Source of the DNA: JAEINY01 sp942490535
Lineage (GTDB): Bacteria; Bacteroidota; Bacteroidia; Bacteroidales; Marinilabiliaceae
Reading direction: 5' to 3'
Assembly (NCBI GenBank): GCA_942490535.1
Contig: CALNXQ010000003.1
Location: 1,054,001-1,118,000 of the forward strand
DNA length: 64,000 nt
The notes below the pieces were generated by a model. It was not told the origin of the DNA. It searched no databases and saw only the letters and a program-made list of their open reading frames with translations. Below, piece by piece: positions 51,739-60,625 of this stretch. Every line of letters begins with the position of its first letter. Position 1 is the first letter of the stretch. The translations under genes and the position numbers were made by a program.

Positions 51739-52926
51739 ATGGTTGAACAAACCTGGCGATGGTACGGTCCCAATGACCGCATATCGCTTCAAGATATCAG
51801 ACAAACGGGTGCCACAGGGATTGTAACGGCACTTCATCACATCCCCAACGGCGAGGTGTGGCCGGTGGATGAAATCCGCCAGCGCAAAGCCATCATTGAA
51901 GCAGCCGGATTAACCTGGTCGGTGGTGGAAAGCGTGCCCGTGCACGAGGACATCAAAAAACAGACCGGCCAATGGCAGGTTTACATCGCCAACTACCAGG
52001 AAACCATTCATAACCTGGGCCAATGTGGTATTGAAACCATTTGTTACAACTTCATGCCGGTATTGGATTGGTCGCGCACCAATTTGAACAAAGCCTTTGA
52101 CGACGGGTCTTTGGCCCTTATCTATGAACAGAAGGTACTGGCGGCATTTGACTTGTTTATCTTAAAGCGTCCGGGCGCTGAAAAAGACTATCCTGAAACG
52201 GTGCGAAAAGAGGCGGAAGCCTACTTCCAGGCAATGGATGCCGATCAGATTGAAAAGCTGACCAACACCATCATCAAAGGATTACCCGGAGCCGAGGAGA
52301 GTTATTCGCTGGAACAGTTTCAGCAGGTACTGGACAGCTATCACCACATTGATGAAAAAACGCTTCAGAAACACTTACTGGATTTCCTCAATGCCATTAT
52401 TCCGGTGGCTGAAACAGCAGGTGTGCGCATGGCCATCCATCCGGATGATCCACCCTGGGGCTTGTTTGGCCTGCCACGTGTGGTGAGTACGCTGGAAGAT
52501 GCGCTAACCATCACCCAAACCATCGATTCCATTTCCAACGGCATCACCCTCTGCACCGGATCATTTGGGGCGGGTCACTTCAATAATCTATCCGAAATGG
52601 CCAAAGAATTGGCGCCCCGCATTAACTTCGCCCACTTACGCAATGTAAAGCGCGATACCGACTACAACTTCCGTGAGGATTACCTGTTCGAAGGCGATGT
52701 GGATATCTATGCCGTGTTAAAAGCGATTGTGGAAGAAGAAGAACGCCGCAAAAAAGAAGGCCGTAAGGATTTCTCCATTCCGGTCCGTCCCGATCACGGT
52801 AACCAGATGCTGGGTGACATCGGTCAGGATAACAACCCGGGTTACTCGCTCTATGGCCGCATGAAAGGCTTGGCCGAGATACGCGGGTTGGAACTGGGTA
52901 TTCGTCGGAGCCTATTAAATGATTAG
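51739..52926 (+). CDS. uxuA: D-mannonate dehydratase (UxuA)
   Basis: The 395-residue TIM-barrel enzyme begins EQTWRWYGPNDRISLQDIRQTGATGIVTALHHIP. It carries CYNFMPVLDWSRTN, MAIHPDDPPWGLFGLPRVVS, CTGSFGAG, FAHLRNVKR and PVRPDHGNQML, all standard for the manganese/iron-dependent UxuA family. It dehydrates D-mannonate to 2-keto-3-deoxygluconate, feeding KdgK. The length is the normal one. The TRAP binding protein gene follows after 55 bases. Confidence 0.96.
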   Translation: MVEQTWRWYGPNDRISLQDIRQTGATGIVTALHHIPNGEVWPVDEIRQRKAIIEAAGLTWSVVESVPVHEDIKKQTGQWQVYIANYQETIHNLGQCGIETICYNFMPVLDWSRTNLNKAFDDGSLALIYEQKVLAAFDLFILKRPGAEKDYPETVRKEAEAYFQAMDADQIEKLTNTIIKGLPGAEESYSLEQFQQVLDSYHHIDEKTLQKHLLDFLNAIIPVAETAGVRMAIHPDDPPWGLFGLPRVVSTLEDALTITQTIDSISNGITLCTGSFGAGHFNNLSEMAKELAPRINFAHLRNVKRDTDYNFREDYLFEGDVDIYAVLKAIVEEEERRKKEGRKDFSIPVRPDHGNQMLGDIGQDNNPGYSLYGRMKGLAEIRGLELGIRRSLLND

Positions 52927-52981
52927 TTATTAATTATCAATGATTGATTCATCTAATCACCATTGACCATTAAATAGTAAA

Positions 52982-53965
52982 ATGAAAATATCCTTTAATT
53001 CATGTTTATTGTTAGGCAGCCTGCTCCTCCTGCTGGGAGCTTGCCGCCCAAGCAGCGAGCACAAAGTACTCAAGCTGGCCCACGGGCTGGACCCATCGCA
53101 CCCGGTTCACAAAGCCATGGTCTTCATGGGTGAAAAGCTAAACGAAAAATCCAAGGGGCAAATGACCCTGGAAATATACCCAAGTGGTCAGCTCGGATCG
53201 GAACAGCAGTGCGTTGAATTACTGCAAATAGGCAGTCTGGCCATTACCAAAGTATCAGCCGCCGTGATGGAAGGATTTACAAATAACTACCAGGTATTGG
53301 GCTTGCCGTATGTATTCCGATCCAAAGAACATGCTTTTAAAGTTCTGGATGGCGCCATCGGTGAAGAATTACTCACCTCTACCGAACCCTTCAACATTCG
53401 TGGGCTGTGTTTTTACGATGCCGGGGCCCGCAGTTTTTACACCCTTAATCAGCCGATAGAAAAACCGGAGGACTTGAAAGGGCTGAAGATCCGGGTGATG
53501 AAAAGCCAAACAGCCATGAATCTGGTCAGTGCCATGGGCGGATCCCCTACGCCTATTTCCTGGGGTGAACTCTACACCGCGCTTCAGAGTGGGGTGGTCG
53601 ATGGAGCCGAAAACAACCCACCCAGCTTCTACACCTCTCACCATTACGAAGTCTGTAAACATTATGCCATCAACGAACACACCCGTGTACCCGATGTTTT
53701 GATCATCAGCACGGTAGTGTGGAACAAGTTGGATGATCAGCAAAAAGAGTGGTTGCAAGCAGCTGCCACCGAATCGGTGAACGAACAACGTCAGCTTTGG
53801 GCCGCTTCGGAGCAGGAATCGCTGGAAAAAGTAAAGGAAGCGGGAGTTCAAATCACCTATCCCAACAAAGAACCTTTTGCTGAAAAAGTACAAGCCATGC
53901 TGGACGCCTACCAGGATCAGCCCGTATTGTATGACTTGATTCAACGCATTCAATCTACTCATTAA
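52982..53965 (+). CDS. TRAP transporter substrate-binding protein (DctP family), lipoprotein form
   Basis: The 327-residue binding protein has the DctP pattern: LAHGLDPSHPVHKAMVFMGEKL, YPSGQLGSEQQCVELL, GLPYVFRSKEHAFKVL, LKGLKIRVMKSQ with the substrate-binding Arg, and SWGELYTALQSGVVDGAENN. The signal ends in the lipobox LGAC, so the protein should be lipid-anchored, while most Gram-negative TRAP binding proteins are free in the periplasm. Given its operon, the ligand is probably a hexuronate such as glucuronate. The dctQ- and dctM-type genes follow directly. Confidence 0.92.
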   Translation: MKISFNSCLLLGSLLLLLGACRPSSEHKVLKLAHGLDPSHPVHKAMVFMGEKLNEKSKGQMTLEIYPSGQLGSEQQCVELLQIGSLAITKVSAAVMEGFTNNYQVLGLPYVFRSKEHAFKVLDGAIGEELLTSTEPFNIRGLCFYDAGARSFYTLNQPIEKPEDLKGLKIRVMKSQTAMNLVSAMGGSPTPISWGELYTALQSGVVDGAENNPPSFYTSHHYEVCKHYAINEHTRVPDVLIISTVVWNKLDDQQKEWLQAAATESVNEQRQLWAASEQESLEKVKEAGVQITYPNKEPFAEKVQAMLDAYQDQPVLYDLIQRIQSTH

Positions 53966-53976
53966 GGATCTTACCA

Positions 53977-54450
53977 ATGAAACTAAAATACAAAATTGAT
54001 AAACTATTAGAAAAGGTACTCATTGTGCTGATGAGTCTTCTGGTGGTGGATGTCCTCTGGCAGGTACTCAGCCGTTACATTCTTTCCGCTCCCAGTTCGT
54101 TTACCGATGAGCTGGCGGGCTTTTTACTTATCTGGGTGGGTGTATTGGGCGCCGCATATGTGGCCGGTCAAAAGCAACACCTGGCCATTGATCTGTTGCT
54201 GCAAAAATCATCAGCCGCCCACCAAAAACGTCTGTTGATCTTTATCAATTGCTGCGTCGCGTTATTTGCTTTAAGCGTGATGGTGGTAGGCGGCACCTGG
54301 CTGGTGGCTACCCGCTTTCAATTCAACGTGAGTTCAGCCGCTCTTCAGTTGCCCCTGGGCTATGTATACCTTGTGCTCCCCATCAGCGGCTTGCTGATTC
54401 TGTATTATTCAATCGTTTTTATCATCAAACCAGAAGGAGGAAGTAACTAA
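53977..54450 (+). CDS. TRAP transporter small membrane subunit (DctQ family)
   Basis: The 157-residue protein has four hydrophobic segments (KVLIVLMSLLVVDVLWQVLSR, ELAGFLLIWVGVLGAAYVAG, LLIFINCCVALFALSVMVVGG, YVYLVLPISGLLILYYSIVF). It shows the family signature of Arg-Tyr after the first segment and the EL...WVGVLGAA block. It forms the inner-membrane complex with the large subunit, whose ATG overlaps its stop. Function follows from the family and the flanking partners. Confidence 0.92.
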   Translation: MKLKYKIDKLLEKVLIVLMSLLVVDVLWQVLSRYILSAPSSFTDELAGFLLIWVGVLGAAYVAGQKQHLAIDLLLQKSSAAHQKRLLIFINCCVALFALSVMVVGGTWLVATRFQFNVSSAALQLPLGYVYLVLPISGLLILYYSIVFIIKPEGGSN

Positions 54451-55910
54451 TGGAATATTTTGGAATTATTGTACTGGTGGTCTCCTTTCTACTATTGCTG
54501 GTGAGCGGGGTGCCCATTGCGTTCAGCATTGGGATATCGGGTATCCTCACCATGCTGGTGAGCATTGATTCACTGCCGGCTGTGACCACCTTTGCGCAAC
54601 GCATGGCAACCGGCCTGGACAGTTTTGCGCTGTTGGCCATCCCCTTTTTCATATTGGCCGGAAACATCATGAACCGCGGTGGAATCGCCGTACGGCTCAT
54701 TAATCTGGCCCGCATCATGGTGGGACGCTGGCCGGCGGGACTGGCATTTGTAAATGTATTTGCCAACATGTTGTTTGGAGCCATCTCCGGATCGGCTGCC
54801 GCCTCAGCTTCGGCCATTGGCTCCATCATGGGACCGGAAATGAAGAAAGAGGGCTATAACGACAATTTCAGTGCAGCTGTTAACATCGCTTCAGCCACTA
54901 CCGGCTTATCCATTCCGCCCAGTAACATCCTCATCGTTTATTCGCTGGCCAGTGGTGGTGCTTCCATCACAGCTTTATTCTTGGCAGGTTACGTTCCTGG
55001 CATCCTCACAGGTGTTGCCATCATGCTGATGGCCATGAGTATGATGATCTACCAAAGCAAAGGCTTTAAGGCAGTCGCCCTGGCCCTGCTAAAAGTGTTT
55101 ACCGGTGCTGCCGCACTTTTTCTTGCCGCTGTGACCTTAAAGAGTATAAAAGGAAGTTCTCAATTGTACTTTACCATATCGCTGTCAGTGCTGATCCTGG
55201 GATCCGCAGCCTATATTGCCTACACACTTCGAAATCGGGGGGCCGGGGTGAAACGCGGCTTGAAGATACTGTGGGACGCAGTGCCCAGCTTACTTTTGCT
55301 GATCATTGTGATTGGCGGTATTGTGGCCGGCTTCTTCACGGCCACTGAAGCTTCGGCAGTCGCTGTGTTATATGCACTGATACTGGCCTTACTCTACCGC
55401 GAGATGACCGTTAAAGACCTGCCGGACATCATCCTTCATTCCGTCAAGACCACTGCCATCGTATTATTATTGGTGGCTACCTGCATCGGGCTATCGTGGA
55501 TCATGGCCTATGAGAACATCCCGCAAAATGTGAGCTCCGGTTTGTTGGGCATCAGCGATAATCCAATCATCATTCTCTTGCTCATTAACCTGATTTTATT
55601 GTTTGTGGGTGTGTTTATGGACATGACACCAGCGGTATTGATCTTTACGCCCATCTTTTTACCCATTGTGACCAGCATGGGCATTGATCCCATCCATTTT
55701 GGCATCATCATGGTCTTGAACCTGAGTGTAGGATTGTGCACACCACCGGTGGGATCGGTATTGTTCATCGGCTGTAGTGTGGCCAATGTGAAAATCGAAA
55801 AAGTAATCAAACCTTTACTCCCCATGTTTGTAGCCATGATTGTTTGCCTGATGTTGGTGACCTACCTGCCACAAATAAGCATGTGGTTACCGGGTGTGTT
55901 TGGGTTTTAA
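54450..55910 (+). CDS. TRAP transporter large membrane subunit (DctM family)
   Basis: The sodium-coupled permease of the TRAP complex has typical segments GVPIAFSIGISGILTML, FFILAGNIMNRGGIA, GSAAASASAIGSIMGPEM, NIASATTGLSIPPSNILIVYSL, FFTATEASAVAVLYAL, MDMTPAVLIFTPIFLPI and LCTPPVGSVLF. At 486 residues it is about 50 longer than most DctM proteins. The surplus is at about 205-260 and includes two additional hydrophobic stretches (LLKVFTGAAALFLAAVTL and YFTISLSVLILGSAAYIAYT). It overlaps dctQ by one base. Uronate uptake is inferred from the operon. Confidence 0.93.
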   Translation: MEYFGIIVLVVSFLLLLVSGVPIAFSIGISGILTMLVSIDSLPAVTTFAQRMATGLDSFALLAIPFFILAGNIMNRGGIAVRLINLARIMVGRWPAGLAFVNVFANMLFGAISGSAAASASAIGSIMGPEMKKEGYNDNFSAAVNIASATTGLSIPPSNILIVYSLASGGASITALFLAGYVPGILTGVAIMLMAMSMMIYQSKGFKAVALALLKVFTGAAALFLAAVTLKSIKGSSQLYFTISLSVLILGSAAYIAYTLRNRGAGVKRGLKILWDAVPSLLLLIIVIGGIVAGFFTATEASAVAVLYALILALLYREMTVKDLPDIILHSVKTTAIVLLLVATCIGLSWIMAYENIPQNVSSGLLGISDNPIIILLLINLILLFVGVFMDMTPAVLIFTPIFLPIVTSMGIDPIHFGIIMVLNLSVGLCTPPVGSVLFIGCSVANVKIEKVIKPLLPMFVAMIVCLMLVTYLPQISMWLPGVFGF

Positions 55911-55932
55911 CCGAATTGCTTAGTACTTTTGT

Positions 55933-55980
55933 CGGCGTTACGCCGGGTACATATCACCCCCAGGCTTAAGCCTGGGGTGA
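55933..55980. repeat. Paired hairpins between the TRAP operon and the second LacI gene
   Basis: CGGCG/CGCCG around TTA (55933-55945) is followed after 8 bases by a 13-bp stem TCACCCC-AGGCTT/AAGCCTGGGGTGA with one bulged C (55954-55980). It may also end transcription from the TRAP operon, but no T-run is present. Confidence 0.55.
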
Positions 55981-56001
55981 TGACATCCCATTAAATGAGT
56001 T

Positions 56002-57051
56002 ATGAAAAGAGTCCGAATTAAAGATATAGCTGAAAAGGCTGGCGTGTCCATTGGCACCGTAGACCGGGTCTTGCACAAGCGGGGCGAGGTGAAAGCCGAA
56101 ACCCGCGAACTGGTGACCCGCATCGCCAAGGAGATGGACTATCAGCCCAACCTGGTGGCACGGGCGCTGACCGCCAAACAGCAATTTAAATTTGCTGCCC
56201 TCTTGCCGCAGGCCCAGGATGAAAACGTGTTTTGGTCCAAACATCCCGAAGGTATCAACCAGGCTATTAAACAGCTGGAAGCCTTCCGGGTGGGAATGGA
56301 CTATTACTATTTTGAGTTGCAAAACGAAGCCGAATTTAACCGGATGGCACAAGAGATGCTGGCCCAGCAGCCCGATGGGGTCATTCTGGCACCCATCCTC
56401 CGCAAAGAATCGGCCGCCCTGTGCGAGCAGCTGGATCTATTATCCATTCCCTATGTCTTTATCGACACCTATATTGACCATACCAATTGCCTTTCGTTCA
56501 TTGGTGAAGATGCCTACCAGAGTGGGCGGGTAGCGGCCAGCCTCATTGATTTTGGTTTGGACGTGGACAAGGATATCCTCATTGTGAACCTGACCAAGGA
56601 CATCGAAAACACCCTGCATCTCACCGAACGCAACCAAGGTTTCCAGAGTTATTTTCTGGATGCCGGCCGAAATGAAGGCTTGCGAATCAGTGTGGAAATC
56701 CCTTCGAGCGACAGTAATACGGTGAATGAAAAGATGGATCGCATCTTAAAAAACAACGCCAACATTGGCGCCATACTGGTGTCCAGTGCTAAAACCCACG
56801 TGATTGCCCGTTACCTGGAAAAACACCAAATCTATCACATCACATTGGTGGGCTACGAAGTCACTACCAAAAACCTGTTATACATGAAACGCGGTGGCAT
56901 TAAATTCCTCATTGGCCAACGTCCGGTGGAACAAGGAGAAAAAGCGGTTCAAAAACTATACGCCTACCTGGCAGCCAATACCATTCCCGAAAAGAAAGAA
57001 TTTCAAAACATCGATATTTTGAATGCGGAGAACATTGATATGTATCATTAA
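56002..57051 (+). CDS. LacI-family transcription regulator (second)
   Basis: The 349-residue regulator has the N-terminal helix-turn-helix RIKDIAEKAGVSIGTVDRVL and hinge NLVARALTAKQ. Its effector domain is of the periplasmic-binding type that binds monosaccharides (FAALLPQAQDENVFWSKHPEG, IGEDAYQSGRVAASLI, FLIGQRPVEQGEKAV). It lies 91 bases after the TRAP genes on the same strand, with hairpins in between, and about 280 bases before a YhcH gene. It may respond to a sugar acid and regulate the TRAP operon or YhcH; the target is not visible. Its DNA looks richer in G and C than the PUL genes. Confidence 0.9.
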   Translation: MKRVRIKDIAEKAGVSIGTVDRVLHKRGEVKAETRELVTRIAKEMDYQPNLVARALTAKQQFKFAALLPQAQDENVFWSKHPEGINQAIKQLEAFRVGMDYYYFELQNEAEFNRMAQEMLAQQPDGVILAPILRKESAALCEQLDLLSIPYVFIDTYIDHTNCLSFIGEDAYQSGRVAASLIDFGLDVDKDILIVNLTKDIENTLHLTERNQGFQSYFLDAGRNEGLRISVEIPSSDSNTVNEKMDRILKNNANIGAILVSSAKTHVIARYLEKHQIYHITLVGYEVTTKNLLYMKRGGIKFLIGQRPVEQGEKAVQKLYAYLAANTIPEKKEFQNIDILNAENIDMYH

Positions 57052-57065
57052 GGAAATCACACAAA

Positions 57066-57188
57066 AAGTTGCAAGTTCCAGCAGTATGCACAAAGCACCA
57101 GTTGGAAAGTTACAAGTTGTAAGCGCTATGCCCTAAGCCCCTGTATCAAGTTGCAAGCTCTAGTTGCTAAGTACCTACATCTTCGTTT
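57066..57188. repeat. Degenerate 41-bp tandem repeat (three units)
   Basis: AAGTTGCAAG at 57066 and 57148 and AAGTTACAAG at 57107 are spaced exactly 41 bases apart. Units one and two also share TATGC and AAGC blocks with a small indel. It lies in the gap 57052-57335, which holds no gene. Confidence 0.55.
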
Positions 57189-57335
57189 GATCACGAATCT
57201 TGATGCTTGAGTTTTGGTTATTGAATCTTGATTCGCAATACATCTATCTTAATAATTGAAATCTTCCTATATTTGTCATACAGATTTGACCAAACACCTG
57301 CATAAAAATCCTCAAAACCAAAAAACACTGATACC

Positions 57336-57812
57336 ATGGCTCTATTTGGAACGTTAGACACATTACTGGAACAAAGTGAAATACTCCGCTTCCGCAAAGC
57401 GTTGGAGTTTCTTCAAAATGAAGATTTAGATACCGTCTTCAAACAAGTAAAACCCGGAAAAAACATTGAAGTAGATTTAATTGGACGGGATGTTTTTGCC
57501 ATTTTCCAGACTTATGAAACCAAGCCTTTGGAAGAAGCGAAAATGGAGGGACACAAACGCTACATTGACATCCAGTACATTCACAAAGGGACGGAACAGA
57601 TCCTGGTAGCCCCCACCCATCGCATGGTGAAAGATGCGGAGTACAGCGAGGAGAATGATGTATACTTCCCGCACACGGCTGATTATTCCTGCATCCGCCT
57701 CTCATCCGGTCTGGCTTGCATTCTGTATCCGGATGATCTGCATGCCCCGTGCATCAGTGTCGATGCCCCTTCCTTGGTGCAAAAAATTGTGATTAAGGTA
57801 GCCACTGAATAA
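57336..57812 (+). CDS. YhcH/YjgK/YiaL-family cupin protein
   Basis: The 158-residue protein has the family pattern: VDLIGRDVFAIFQTYET, EGHKRYIDIQYIHKGTEQILV with the metal-binding Glu/His set, FPHTADYSCIRLSSG and DDLHAPCISV. Members occur in sialate, mannonate and other sugar-acid gene sets and are thought to act as sugar isomerases, epimerases or anomerases. A role with uronates is only suggested by proximity. Confidence 0.85.
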   Translation: MALFGTLDTLLEQSEILRFRKALEFLQNEDLDTVFKQVKPGKNIEVDLIGRDVFAIFQTYETKPLEEAKMEGHKRYIDIQYIHKGTEQILVAPTHRMVKDAEYSEENDVYFPHTADYSCIRLSSGLACILYPDDLHAPCISVDAPSLVQKIVIKVATE

Positions 57813-58395
57813 GCTGGGGTAAACACACCTCATACTAAAACGGACATTTGATTCTCTCAACTGTCCGTCCACTCTTCTTTGATGCTACCTGAGGATAGCA
57901 ATACCACCGGGCAGACGTCTTAACCATTCTTCACCGGTGACTTGGTGAGCTCCCGGAAGCGTTAAATGCAATCTGAAGATGCCAAAGTGAACAGCAAGTG
58001 GCGTTAAATGCAGATCACGGATTGCCAGGCACACTTCCTCTCTGACAAGGTGGCCGTCGCGGCTGACGAGGTGACAGTTAACGCGCCTTTGGTCTCCACT
58101 AAAGATGGCCAGACGCCCATTAAATACCATTCAGCATTGCTGAAGTATCGCTTGGCGCCATCATCCATCGGTCACCAACACTCCTTTCCCGACTGGCGAA
58201 TAAACACCCCAAAAAAACCAGCTAAAAATGCGTGAATCGTCAGGTTCAGTTCCACCACCCGACAAGGTCAACTGCGAAATTTATCGCAAGTAATCGTGTT
58301 TGTAGGCACAATTAACCTCAACACAGTCATTAATCCTGATGAGTATATTCCAAAGACTCTGTCATAATCAGCTCATGAATATTGCATAAACAACT
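57813..58395. other. Non-coding gap with an inverted repeat and a 12-bp direct repeat
   Basis: ACGGACA/TGTCCGT (57840-57846, 57862-57868) forms a stem 28 bases after the YhcH stop, a possible weak terminator. GCGTTAAATGCA occurs twice, at 57959-57970 and 58001-58012, and TTAACGC lies inverted near 58078. No convincing gene was found in the 1,035 bases between YhcH and the sulfatase gene. Confidence 0.4.
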
Positions 58396-58675
58396 CAACC
58401 CATCTCAGGGTTGTGCATTCATACTGCCAATACCATGGATTGTTACCCATGGCCAATAGAGTTGAATTGCTTTGCGGGTTCCTTGCTGCAGACCCATCCA
58501 AAAGGGATGAAACAGCAAGGCTCAATCATAGTTAAAGGTTGGTTTATTCAACCACTCCGGGTGGTGATGTATTTGTTTTTTATACCGCGGGTTTAGCTTC
58601 GCTGATTTTCAATTCAACCGTGGCTATTAAGGTTCAATCCTTTCAGGATTATTCTTTGACAACCACGAAGTGGTT
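58396..58675. repeat. Array of short palindromic hairpins
   Basis: Perfect stems are CAACCC/GGGTTG (58396-58413), CCATGG/CCATGG (58433-58452), ACCAC/GTGGT (58551-58565), AATCC/GGATT (58636-58650) and AACCAC/GTGGTT (58661-58675). The last two are separated by ATTCTTTGAC. Loops are 3-8 bases. This is the densest of the hairpin patches in the window; the bases to 58847 show nothing further. Confidence 0.55.
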
Positions 58676-58847
58676 TAATATGAATACCAGTTACAGACGG
58701 TGCTTGTCCCTCATGGCTCCGACTTTTACCTACAAACCCACTACCCACTAAAAGGTCTATACAAAACCAAGGCACCTGGTGCTTTTAAACTGATTGATCC
58801 AAATTCAAGCGGACCACCTTGGTTTTTCCTGCCATATCTACCACTAA

Positions 58848-60296
58848 TTACTCATCTGCATACTTAATATCCAGATCATTGGTCCTTACTTCTTGTAATC
58901 GCCTGGCTAATTTCTCACGAAAATCCTTCACCACATCGGCATGGTCAGGCTGCGTGGCCAAATTGGTGAATTGCTTAGGATCCTTTTCCATATCAAATAA
59001 CTCGATACCCAGAGAGGCATCTTCCCCATATTGAATGTAAGCCCATTTTTTGGTTCGTAACAGGAAGGTACCGCCCCACTGGGTGATGGCAAAGGCCATA
59101 TCCCGTACTTCATGTTCAGGATTATCCAATGTTTTCACCAGGCTTTTACCTTGCAAGTGCGGGGAGTAGTCCAGACCTGCTAGCTCCGCCACCGTGGGAT
59201 ACAGGTCGATTAATTCAGCAAAGGAATGACATACGGCGGGTTGTTTACCCGGTACTTTAATGATGAGCGGCACCCGCACGGACTCCTCCTTCAAACTCAC
59301 TTTCATCCAAAAATCATGCTCCCCCAAATGAAAGCCATGATCGGAGGTAAAGACCACGATGGTATTGTCTTCCAGTCCCTCTTCTTTCAGTGTATGGAGT
59401 ACTTTTCCCACCTGGGCATCCATGTAAGACACCGACGCATAATACGCCGCAATGGCTTTCTGTTGCTGTTCTTCACTCATTTCGGCATTCAGCGTGGTCA
59501 CATAGTTAATCCCTTTCCTGGGGATGTCGTCCCAATCACCTTCCACTTTTTCAGGCAACACAATGCCTGCATGGGGATAAGGATCAAAATAGGACTTTGG
59601 CGCCACAAAGGGCACATGCGGCCGGACAAAGCCCACCGCCAAAAAGAAGGGGGATTCTTTGTGCTGCCGGATCAGCTCACAGGCTTTTTTCGCTGTTTTT
59701 CCGTCGGCATGCACCAGGTCATCGCCATCGGCTTTCACAATGGTCATTACATTGCCCCCTTTTACCCCCAAGGTGCCATCGGGGTTATTCTGCACCAACT
59801 CACCTTCACCGGCTGCCTTCCACTCGGGCCCCTGACTGTTAAAGCGCTCGGTCCAGGAGGCATCATCATCACTCCCGTCCGATCCGGTTTCAATATCGAT
59901 GGGGACTCCCATGTGAAATATCTTGCTGACACGGGCCGTATAGTAGCCATTGTCTTTGAACAACTGCGACCAGGTTTTACGATCAGGTCCGATGTTCTCC
60001 CGGCCACTCACATACCCATAAGTAGTGGTCGCCGTGGGATAATAACCACTCATGAATGAAGCCCGTGACGGCCCACATACGGGGTACTGGCAATAGGCTG
60101 CCGAATAACGAACCCCTTCCTCTGCCAGTTTATCAATATTAGGCGTCAGGCATACTTTGTTTTCATAAGAAGATACAGCCGTAGCCGTTAAATCGTCGGA
60201 GATAATAAATAAGACGTTTAGCTTTTCCTTTTGCTGAGCAAACAGCGCCGGTGTCATGAGTAGCACCACAACAACCAATAGATACTTCATATGCAT
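58848..60296 (-). CDS. Secreted type I sulfatase (iduronate-2-sulfatase-like)
   Basis: The 482-residue protein has a signal peptide (LVVVVLLMTPALFAQQ). The sulfatase signature is CGPSRASFMSG, in which the Cys of CxPSR becomes formylglycine. Metal and substrate residues include ISDDLTATAVSSY, FVRPHVPF, FTSDHGFHLGEHDFWMK and LRTKKWAYIQY. This sequence type resembles iduronate-2-sulfatase-like members of family S1. It removes sulfate esters from glycans in the periplasm or at the surface. The maturation enzyme is not in the window. It stands alone between a hairpin-rich gap and a hypothetical gene, so its substrate cannot be told. Confidence 0.92.
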   Translation of the reverse strand: MHMKYLLVVVVLLMTPALFAQQKEKLNVLFIISDDLTATAVSSYENKVCLTPNIDKLAEEGVRYSAAYCQYPVCGPSRASFMSGYYPTATTTYGYVSGRENIGPDRKTWSQLFKDNGYYTARVSKIFHMGVPIDIETGSDGSDDDASWTERFNSQGPEWKAAGEGELVQNNPDGTLGVKGGNVMTIVKADGDDLVHADGKTAKKACELIRQHKESPFFLAVGFVRPHVPFVAPKSYFDPYPHAGIVLPEKVEGDWDDIPRKGINYVTTLNAEMSEEQQQKAIAAYYASVSYMDAQVGKVLHTLKEEGLEDNTIVVFTSDHGFHLGEHDFWMKVSLKEESVRVPLIIKVPGKQPAVCHSFAELIDLYPTVAELAGLDYSPHLQGKSLVKTLDNPEHEVRDMAFAITQWGGTFLLRTKKWAYIQYGEDASLGIELFDMEKDPKQFTNLATQPDHADVVKDFREKLARRLQEVRTNDLDIKYADE

Positions 60297-60625
60297 GGAA
60301 TTGATAATATTTAATGTCCCGTGTTTCTAAAACAACATTCAACCAAAGCTTTTATTAAAGCAATCTCACATTGGTCTGCTTCCTACACAATCTACAATCG
60401 TTTTTTCAAATCCCCACACCAATCTAGTCACTTGAACCAAATTAACTCAGTGATCTCTTGAAAAAACAAGACCTGTACCTACCTCTGCCTCAAAAAAACC
60501 GATTACTTCAAAAATGAATTGCTTTACCGAGCTAAAGCATGGACTGTTAAACCCAGGCACAGAGTATTTGCAACTGTTCAAGGGATCTCTACAACCAGAT
60601 GAATCCTTTTTCACGTTGGCGATTC
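60297..60625. other. Gap upstream of the sulfatase gene without a recognisable gene
   Basis: The 329 bases are AT-rich. No exact TAnnTTTG box facing the sulfatase was found, and no hairpin with a T-run that would end the gene at 60626 stands out. Confidence 0.4.

Noticed and set aside
53369..53977. 202-codon frame on the minus strand
   Set aside because: It is antisense to the TRAP binding protein gene and lacks any family pattern.
54425..54829. 134-codon minus-strand frame across the dctQ-dctM junction
   Set aside because: It is antisense to two well-supported TRAP genes.
57959..58090. Integron attC site
   Set aside because: GTTAAAT fits the GTTRRRY core, but no matching RYYYAAC partner at a suitable distance and no cassette-like genes or integrase were found.
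58396..58675. CRISPR array
   Set aside because: The hairpin units differ in sequence and spacing, with no constant repeat and no cas genes.
59226..60059. 277-codon frame on the plus strand
   Set aside because: It lies wholly antisense to the sulfatase gene, which has full motifs; the peptide shows no recognisable domain.
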